NCBI GenBank assembly: GCA_025765615.1
Contig: JAIVFJ010000037.1
Span: forward strand, 248,001 to 312,000
Length of the DNA: 64,000 nucleotides
DNA from: Zopfochytrium polystomum
Lineage: Eukaryota; Chytridiomycota; Chytridiomycetes; Chytridiales; Chytridiaceae
Direction of reading: 5' to 3'
Made by a program: the position numbers and the translations under genes. The notes under the pieces were generated by a model that worked only from the letters and a program-made list of their open reading frames with translations, was not told the DNA's origin and did no database searches. This document shows positions 57,233-64,000 of the stretch, in pieces. Each line of letters opens with the position of its first letter. The stretch's first letter is position 1.

Positions 57233-58577
57233 ATGGAGACCTCAGCGTGCATCCCGAGCTCGGCAGCCACCGGATCCCAGGCCCTCAGCGCCTCCTCCAA
57301 CTCGACCCTGTTTTCGACCCGCTCGGAAAAGTCCAAGGACAAGGTCATCCGCTTCTTTGGGGACGACTCCATCCCGCTTTCGGCCGGAAAAGGCAGCCTC
57401 ACCAAGCTCGAGTCCTTCTACGGCGTTTCCATGTTCCGCGGGCGCCGTCAGTCAAACGCCCTCCTGTCTCCCGCCTCGCCAACCGTCGATGCGCTCGTGG
57501 ACTTCCCGGTGCCTACAAAGTCTGCGGAAAACACTCAGCCTTTCTCCTTGGCGCCGTCACAGTCGGTCGAGTCTATGCTTGATCAGCGCCGTCCACTCGG
57601 TCGTCGCAAGCACTCTGTCGCCGGGAGCGTGGCCACGCTTGTTGCTTCCAGCGACAGCGAAGGTGAAGTCAGCCCTACGACCCTGCGACGGCGGCGCTCG
57701 TCGCTTCCCAGCCTCCCTTCAAGCCCTATCGGCGACTACGCTGCCAGCCTGCAAGAAAACAGCTTTGACCACCCCTTGCCGGACGGTTCGACTCGCAAGG
57801 CTGGCTCTTCGTCGGGTTGGATTCTCCCTGCCTTGACGCCTCATCCGGCGGTCAGAAAAATTGTCGGGCTGGTGGGATCGGAGCACCCTGTCGACATCCC
57901 AGTCCGTGATATCAGCGCAGAGGGCCTGCCGACGCTGCTAGAGAGTAGGCTGCCGCTATGCTACTTCCTTTTGCACCTTTTGAAAGAGTCGAACAGCGAG
58001 ATTTTGGTATGCAAATTCATGAGTACGAACATTACGAGGCGTAAATCTAATTACCACCCAGTTCTTCATCCTCGATGTGAAGAAATTCGAGACGTCCTTA
58101 TTTGACTCGACCTCTGCGCAGAACGCTGAAGCCGAGCGTATATTCAACACTTTCCTGGCGCAGTCTGCGTTCCTCGAGGTGAACATCTCTCACAAGGCGA
58201 AGCGAGCAGTCATCGACGGCATCCAGCGTGGCCTGCGCTGGTGCTTCGCCGCCGCTGCCGCAGAATGCATTACGCTCTTGGAGCGATCTTTCGCTTACTT
58301 CAAGAAATCGGACGGGTGGACCAAGATGGAGCGCGACATCGGTTCGTCTCCTTGTTTGGTCTTCTGTACTGTTGGCAACTGATGGTATGCTCTTCCTGCA
58401 GGCGTGTCTCGCATCGTTTCACATGACCAGGTTGAAGTGTTCCGTCCTCAACTTGCGGCGCTGCTTGACAGCAACTGCCAGCCGTCGGCGATTTCTTTCA
58501 AACGCAATCAACGATCCATGCTCGTCCACGACGAAATCGCCAAGCTCGTTTCCTCACGGATCAATCTTCTTATTTAA
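57233..58577 (+). CDS. RGS-domain protein (regulator of G-protein signalling)
   Basis: Three exons: 57233-58006, 58062 to about 58341, and about 58402-58577. The N-terminal 200 residues are Ser-rich and probably disordered (LRRRRSSLPSLPSSPIG, phosphorylatable RRxS sites). The RGS box begins LESRLPLCYFLLHLLKESNS, continues across the first intron as ILFFILDVKKFETSLFDS, then AERIFNTFLAQSAFLEVNIS and RGLRWCFAAAAAECITLLER. It ends FAYFKKSDGWTKMERDIG. This alpha-helical pattern is that of GTPase-activating RGS domains acting on G-alpha. A short C-terminal helix (VSRIVSHDQVEVFRPQLAAL) follows. No DEP, PX or membrane segment is seen. Classic RGS Asn contacts were not individually verified. Confidence 0.8.
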
Positions 58578-59200
58578 CCGCAAAAAAAAAAAACAAAACA
58601 AAAAAAGCTCTTTGATTCTTTTCTCAGTTCAGCATGTTCTTTTCTTTAGCAACTAGGGGATGCTGTCGTCTTTAGTAGATTGATTGTAGCGAGTCCAAAT
58701 ATATTATCTACATCATAATACTCCGGGGAGTAACTTCATCCACCAGCAACGAAGACTTGAGTTCTGCAGTGGAGTCCACTCCGCCTCCCCCAACGCCCCG
58801 CCCCCCCCCGCTCTCCCCCGCCGCCGCCGTCGTCGCCCAAGTCGTCTGCCCCGTCGCAGTCCAGTTCGTCTCCACGCCTCTTCAACTTGTCGGCATGGAC
58901 CTCTACAACAGGCCCACCGCGAAGGGCGACCCCTCCCGCGCCGCATTTGTCGCAAAGGAGTACCTCCGCACCGCCGCCGCTAGGTGCGCACGCATCTTTC
59001 CGGCGTACGGCGTCGGCGGCGTGTTGAACACTTGGTGCAGAAAGTCGGCTGTCGGCGCCGCTGTCCGGAGACAAGGAGACGCCGTTGGTAGAGCGCACGC
59101 GCAGCCGGCGCAGCCGGCGCAGGCGAGGAGCGCGTTTGCTGCGGGCGGGAGGCAGGAGCCGGCCGGCGCGGGGTGGAGTGGCGGCCGCGTGCCGCAGTGA
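58578..59200 (+). CDS. Possible mitochondrial-type protein, 5' end unclear
   Basis: An open frame ends at 59198-59200. It contains AVVAQVVCPVAVQFVSTPLQ, LVGMDLYNRPTAKGDPSRAA, REYLRTAAARCARIFPAYGV and GGVLNTWCRKS. Amphipathic/hydrophobic helices with Arg-rich turns resemble fungal mitochondrial inner-membrane proteins with STPxxLxGLDLYNR-type text, but I cannot name a family. No in-frame ATG precedes MDLYNRP (58894), so either an upstream exon is missed or the gene is truncated. The last 50 residues are Ala/Gly/Gln-rich and may be 3' read-through. 58578-58756 is the RGS 3' UTR side, with an A11/A6 run near 58584. Confidence 0.35.
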
Positions 59201-61457
59201 GGTAGGCTGTGATGGAGAGAACCTTTCTTTTTTCCTTGACTTCCTGGTCATGTGTCCTGTTTATCGGGTCATCGCGTTGGGGGGTTTTAGTTTGGTTGTT
59301 TGTTGTGTTGCATGCTGTTGTTGGTTTACGGCGTATCGCTGGCGCCTTTTTTTTCTTTCGATCTTCACCGTTCCTCACCCCCCCACTCGGTTTTCTTTGG
59401 ATTCCTGATGCTCTGGCCCGAAACCGCTCACACTCCAATCGTCGAGCGGTACTCCAGCCTCACCCCTTCCTTGCCCTCGATCGACTTCCCTTTCCATTCC
59501 ATCCCCTCTCTTCAATAAGGGGGAAACCAGGAACCATTTGGCACAAGAAGAGAGAGAGAGAGAATGTGAAGCAAGAAAGGCGGAAGTCCTGAGGGGGGCA
59601 ACCCTTTGCGTTCCTTAATATTTTCACTTGGTATCCTTCGCCTCCTCGTTCATCCCTTGTGTTTCTTCTCCCGCCACGAGCACCTCAAACCCAAGGAATT
59701 GGTAAACCCGCCCGAGGGAATTTTAAAATTTTTACTCTTCAATCCTTTGCTGTCGCCCTAGAACCAGCCACCGGTCGATTGCAATCACAAGAGAGGATGA
59801 ACGGAGCAACACAATTGGCAAGGATCGGCGCTACCTGGAGATTGGTGGGAAACTCGTGATGATCGGAATGGGCGCGAGATTTTGTGGTAAACCATCTGCG
59901 TTTTCGTGTGTGTGGTGTTCCGTGCCCGGGGAAAGTATGAGGGACGGGTCCAACGCACTTATGACATGGGCTAGTGGCTGTTCCACCGCTGGAAAGAGGG
60001 TTGGATGGATGAAAGGGGGTGCGGGAGAGTCCCGTCACTTTTCTCAACCTTGTGCAACACTGTTTCCGACTTGGCGAGCGATGCATCTGACGGATATTCT
60101 TGGAGGACAGCAAAGGGGACCCACGCACATTATGGATCACAGACAAAAAAATTCTGCTGATAAGGAATAAATATAAATATGGCAAATGACTACTTCAGAC
60201 TTCCCCCCTGTAAGTAACGGAAAGACTCTCGTCGAATCACCACTTCGTATCCTTTTCCCGCCTCTTGTGCTCCCTTTTCAATTCTGCACCGTTCCTTCCA
60301 ATAGAGCTCGACGGGGCGCTGCCCGCCGCAACCGCCGCAACCGTCACCCACGCCACGGTGACGGCGGCCCGAAGGCCCCGGACACGAAATAAAATGGGGA
60401 TGCCCAAATTTGTCTGCCCAACACCGGCAACGATATATACAACTGGCAACCGGCAGACCGCACGTTTCCTTTGCCGCGGCAAGGACGGGCACCGATATTT
60501 CAAAGTGGAATATTTCTGCAAGTGACATCGCTCGCTGCAAGTTCGGTGAACCCTTTGTCATCAATGTTGATCTGTCGTACCCCCCCTCCCTGGGCACAGA
60601 CGCATTCAATCACAGCAGCAGAGATCCTTTGTACGCTGTCAAGCTCTACTGCCAGGCGTCCCGGCAGAAGAGCCCGCCGAAGTGACTATTTTCACGTTGG
60701 GAAATCGAAAAAAGACCGCAGTAACGACCCTTATGTCGCTGAAATGCTCTTCTTCGAGACTGACCTGACCAAAGCTTTCGGCTGCCACGGAGCTCTCTAT
60801 ATACTGATAGGCGAGACGTCAAGGTCGAGAGGTGTCTCCGCTTCCTATGAGCCGTCTTTAGCGAGGCTCGCCAGCTTTCCAATGATATTCTTCAAACCTG
60901 AAGAGTCTTGTCGTGTTAGGCACGCTGATCCATTTTCCGGTCCAACTGACTCGAAACGGATTGCAGAGTCATCAGTAAGCGAATCGCGATAAAATCGACG
61001 ACAGAGACTGATAGTGCTGACTTGTACGCTGTCGCATGCCAGGAATGACGCCTGTGCCGCCTCGACCCGCCTCAATCTTCTCGTACGCCAGCACCCGCCG
61101 CCTCCAGTATGGTCTTGAATCACAAGGAGTGGTGTGGTGGAGATGCCTGACGACCCTGTAAGTCCGTAGTGCATGGGGTGGAATTGCTGAGGTGATACCT
61201 GGTCGTAGTCTATAACAGTTCACCGTTGATGGCGCTTTCTCTTCCCATTGGCCCTTCGGGGCTGGAACAATATAAAAAAAAAAAAAACAGCACCCGCTGC
61301 CTCCGCCTAACGGCAGGCGGACGTGTCGCGCGCCGGGCCGCTGGGAACCATTGGCGACGGAAGATGCGGCGGAGTGCACACAGCTCGGGCAGGATCCGCA
61401 AAGTCTTGCGCGAGAGGTGGACGTGCGGGAATGTTGCGTTGGGTGCTATGTGTGTGC

Positions 61458-61524
<67 letters not shown>

Positions 61525-62087
61525 GGGGATCCATCCAGCTTAGAGAAAGGGTCTCTCGGCTGGACTTAGGAGAAAGATAGGAGGGGATCAGTATATTTTA
61601 GGTCGCTAGTGGCGCGCCACTGCAAGGGGAAAAATAGCAACACCCATCCCACGCCCGGAATTGCTAGAAAGAAAGTAAGAGCAAGTACCAACACACTTTC
61701 TTTCCATTGGATGTTTTTTTTCCCGCTTTCTTTTCTTGAGGGCGGGACTAAGGGATTAGGGCGTGCCCGACCAATGCCAACGGCCATGGCAAAGCGTGAG
61801 CCAAGTAGCCCAGAAAGTGCAGGTTCATTATTCATAATTGTGGAATATTCGCGTTAGCGCCACTGGAAGTAATCGGCTAGCTCTGCACAATGCATTGGTT
61901 TGCCTTCACCAGTGCTATTATTCAAAGCATGCCAGAACAAAATCGCCCGAGAATTCACTCGCATTATCGTGTTTGGTCTTTTCAGTGTGCACTGCGCTCC
62001 ATGTTATAGTACTTCATCCAGTGGCCTTTCTACGACAAGGGCAAGTCACCGAAACGTCCCCCAAATAAGACCAACGGGACAGCGTCA
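59201..62087. other. Gene-poor stretch before the ABC transporter
   Basis: No gene is supported in 2.9 kb. Short frames (60472-60685 reading KFGEPFVINVDLSYPPSLG; minus 60845-61000 reading SAIRFESVGPENGSACLTRQ) look protein-like but have no start, stop or family and may be decayed exons. Simple repeats: GAGAGAGAGA near 59551, T- and C-runs near 59350-59385, A12 near 61274 and the GT microsatellite at 61448. Confidence 0.45.
61448..61523 (+). repeat. Long (GT)n microsatellite
   Basis: About 76 bp of TG/GT dinucleotides with two early interruptions (GCG, TTT). The longest simple repeat in the window. Confidence 0.97.
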
Positions 62088-64000
62088 ATGGCAGCCGACC
62101 CCGACGCCCTCGACGGAGTGGTCGCCGCCATCACCTTCCTCGCGCCTCTCGCCCAGCCCCTCGCCGCCATCTGCCTCGCCACCCTCCTCTCCGCCGCCTT
62201 TTCGTCGTCGTTTTCGTCGCCCTCGTCTTCGTCCTTGTCGTGGTGGGCAGCATTCGCAAAGCCACCCTCCAACACCGTCCTCGATGCGCTCACCGCCCGT
62301 CTGCGCCGAATTCGCCGCCGCGAGGATGACGAGTCGGCCCCGCTGATCTCGGTAACGCACTCGAATTCGCCAATGTGGAACGCGGAGACGACGTCGACGA
62401 CGACGACGACTTTAGCGACGGCCTCTGGTCTCGTGCTTGATGAGAGGGCTCCCTTGCCTGCAGGCTTCGATGTTGCCTTCCCCCGCCCGCTCGCGGCCGC
62501 CGGCATCTGCTTATTTGCCGCCCGCATCTCCGCCTTGGCCTACGCAGCTGCCAGCGGCTGCGCTCCTGCTGTTGCGGATCGGAATCACCCATGGGCCGTA
62601 GTTGGCTCTGGCCTCGCGTGGGCAAGTATACATATTCTATCTGTCTGTCACTCATCCATTTCCTTTTATACATCCAGACCCTTGGCCTCGTCGCGTACTC
62701 CGCTTTCACCCCTGCCGAGGACCACGTCTATCTCTCGGGCGTGCCGCCCCACATTCCACCGCTGGTTCTGCTGTTCCTCGCTACCGCCTTTGGCACTCTA
62801 TCTGGCCTCGTCGCGGCACCGATCGTCTCTGGAACCGGTCTCTTGATTGTCCTTGCTGATGTAGCAGCCACGTCGTCTCTCTTGGGACTGGTCGCCTACC
62901 AATCGTCCGTAATTAGTGACCATGTCGGGGCCGCTCGCGATGCCTACTACACGTCAAAAAAGCTGCCAATCCCGTCGCGCGAGCCTTCCTGCAATGTTTT
63001 CAGCTACTTCTACTTCGCGTGGATGAACCCCATGATGCGCCAGGGCCAGAGAAAGAATTTGGCGCTGGAGGACATATGGGACCTGGCCGAAAGTGAAAAG
63101 GCCGTTACCGCCGTCGCTAACTTTCAAAAGTGGAAGAGTTCGTCCCACCACCTTGGTCTGGTCTTGCTCATGTCTCAGTGGCGGTCTTTCCTGTACAGCA
63201 GCGCCATGTCCATCGCCTCGACCCTGATGCAGGTCGCCGGTCCGTTCTTTTTGTACATGTGAGTTCTATCACAATTCAATAGCTGGTGCGACCGAGTATT
63301 TCTGAAACAAGCTGCCCAACATAACAGAATTGTCGGCTCAATTATGGATCCTGCGAACAGCTCTCCTATGATCCTGTACGTCTCCGTCTGCTGCCTTCCA
63401 TTGACTGTATTTGTGAAGGGCCTGCTTGACGGTCAAACTTGGCACGAAGGAGTTAAAATTGGCGTCCGTTTGAAAGCTGTCGTTGTGAACGAGGTCTACG
63501 TGAAGAGTCTGCGGCGTGTGGTTACCGTTTCGGCTGCTGCCAACAAAGCGTCCAGTGACTTGTCCGTCGAACGTGGATCCTTCAGTGCTGCGAAATCGCA
63601 AGATGAAGGCAAGGCCAAAGGCGATGACAAAGAGGAAAACGATGCCACCGTTGGGAGAATCGTCACTTTGATGAGCTCGGATGCGGAAAAGATCAAAGAC
63701 TCGCTGCCTTACGTTGTTGACCTCTTGTCCGCCCCCGTCCAAATCATCGTGTCAATCCTCGCGCTACTCCAAGTCATTGGCTGGCCTGCCCTTGCTGGCC
63801 TCACCGTCATGCTTACGACCTTCCCTGCGACGTACTATTTGTCGGAGTGGGCGAACCGTGTGTTTGGGAGGCTCATGGACGCTACCGATCGCAGGACGAA
63901 TATCGTGAATGATTCACTGCAAGGCATTCGCACCATCAAGGTGCGTAGCGCGGAGTCCCTTTTTTGAGGGTCATTTCTTTTTAAATCTCCCGTTTTGAAT
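62088..64000 (+). CDS. ABCC/MRP-type ABC transporter, 5' part
   Basis: ATG at 62088 starts MAADPDALDGVVAAITFLAP with several hydrophobic segments, TMD0-like (LAPLAQPLAAICLATLLSAA, LAAAGICLFAARISALAYAA). Exon 2 (62678-63258) holds TLGLVAYSAFTPAEDH, then LVAAPIVSGTGLLIVLADVA. It ends with the cytosolic linker PSREPSCNVFSYFYFAWMNP, MMRQGQRKNLALEDIWDLAE and the first transmembrane-domain helix. Exon 3 (63328-63940) has MDPANSSPMILYVSVCCLPL, a charged insert, GRIVTLMSSDAEKIKDSLPY and NIVNDSLQGIRTIK, hallmark text of the MRP transmembrane domain before the first nucleotide-binding domain. That domain lies beyond the window, so the gene is cut. MRP pumps export glutathione conjugates and organic anions. 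The first intron is a GC-AG intron (62622-62677). Confidence 0.88.

Noticed and set aside
61226..61580. Frames of alternating Val/Cys or Thr/His over the GT repeat
   Set aside because: Pure translation of a dinucleotide microsatellite.

Overview
The window is nuclear DNA of a zoosporic fungus, most likely Chytridiomycota. Genes have many short GT-AG introns (about 45-150 nt) that often interrupt conserved domains. Most products have clear fungal or opisthokont relatives. One gene encodes the axonemal protein CFAP91, which only flagellated lineages keep. Intergenic DNA is rich in homopolymer tracts and microsatellites. Placement below phylum is not possible from sequence alone.

Layout: 85-12395 is a dense housekeeping block. 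It holds CFAP91 (minus), then fructose-1,6-bisphosphatase, a Gpt2/Sct1-type glycerol-3-phosphate acyltransferase, a Ubp6/USP14 deubiquitinase and THO subunit Hpr1/THOC1 (all plus). 12396-20640 has no ordinary gene. It holds three copies of a lineage-specific repeat: two close copies in inverted orientation around an older, diverged third. One copy has an intact 298-codon frame for a protein I do not recognise. 20990-27336 (minus) carries a Slo/BK-type potassium channel and the elongation factor Elof1, which faces a Snf2/Sth1 chromatin remodeller (27678-32329, plus). 33395-35856 has two small mitochondrial-type genes (NDUFA4/B12D-like, MUL1-like). 36341-41342 has two divergent, weakly recognisable genes, one coiled-coil and one perhaps ICE1-like. 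42022-48300 has an expansin-like secreted protein, TPR gene fragments and a C2H2 zinc-finger gene, with signs of local duplication. 48912-56350 (minus) has tripeptidyl-peptidase II and a GH26 mannanase-like enzyme with a C-terminal membrane anchor. 57233-64000 has an RGS protein, a short mitochondrial-looking ORF, a gene-poor stretch with a long GT microsatellite, and the 5' part of an ABCC/MRP transporter cut by the window edge.

There is no operon logic, but several themes recur. Ubp6, MUL1 and TPP2 act in protein turnover. THOC1, Elof1, Snf2 and possibly ICE1 act in transcription. The BK channel and RGS protein are signalling components and CFAP91 a flagellar one, as expected in a motile zoospore. 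Expansin-like and GH26 proteins fit growth on plant material. Exon joins were made by eye from reading frame, splice consensus and family conservation. They are firm for FBP1, SNF2, ELOF1, RGS and NDUFA4-like, and approximate elsewhere.
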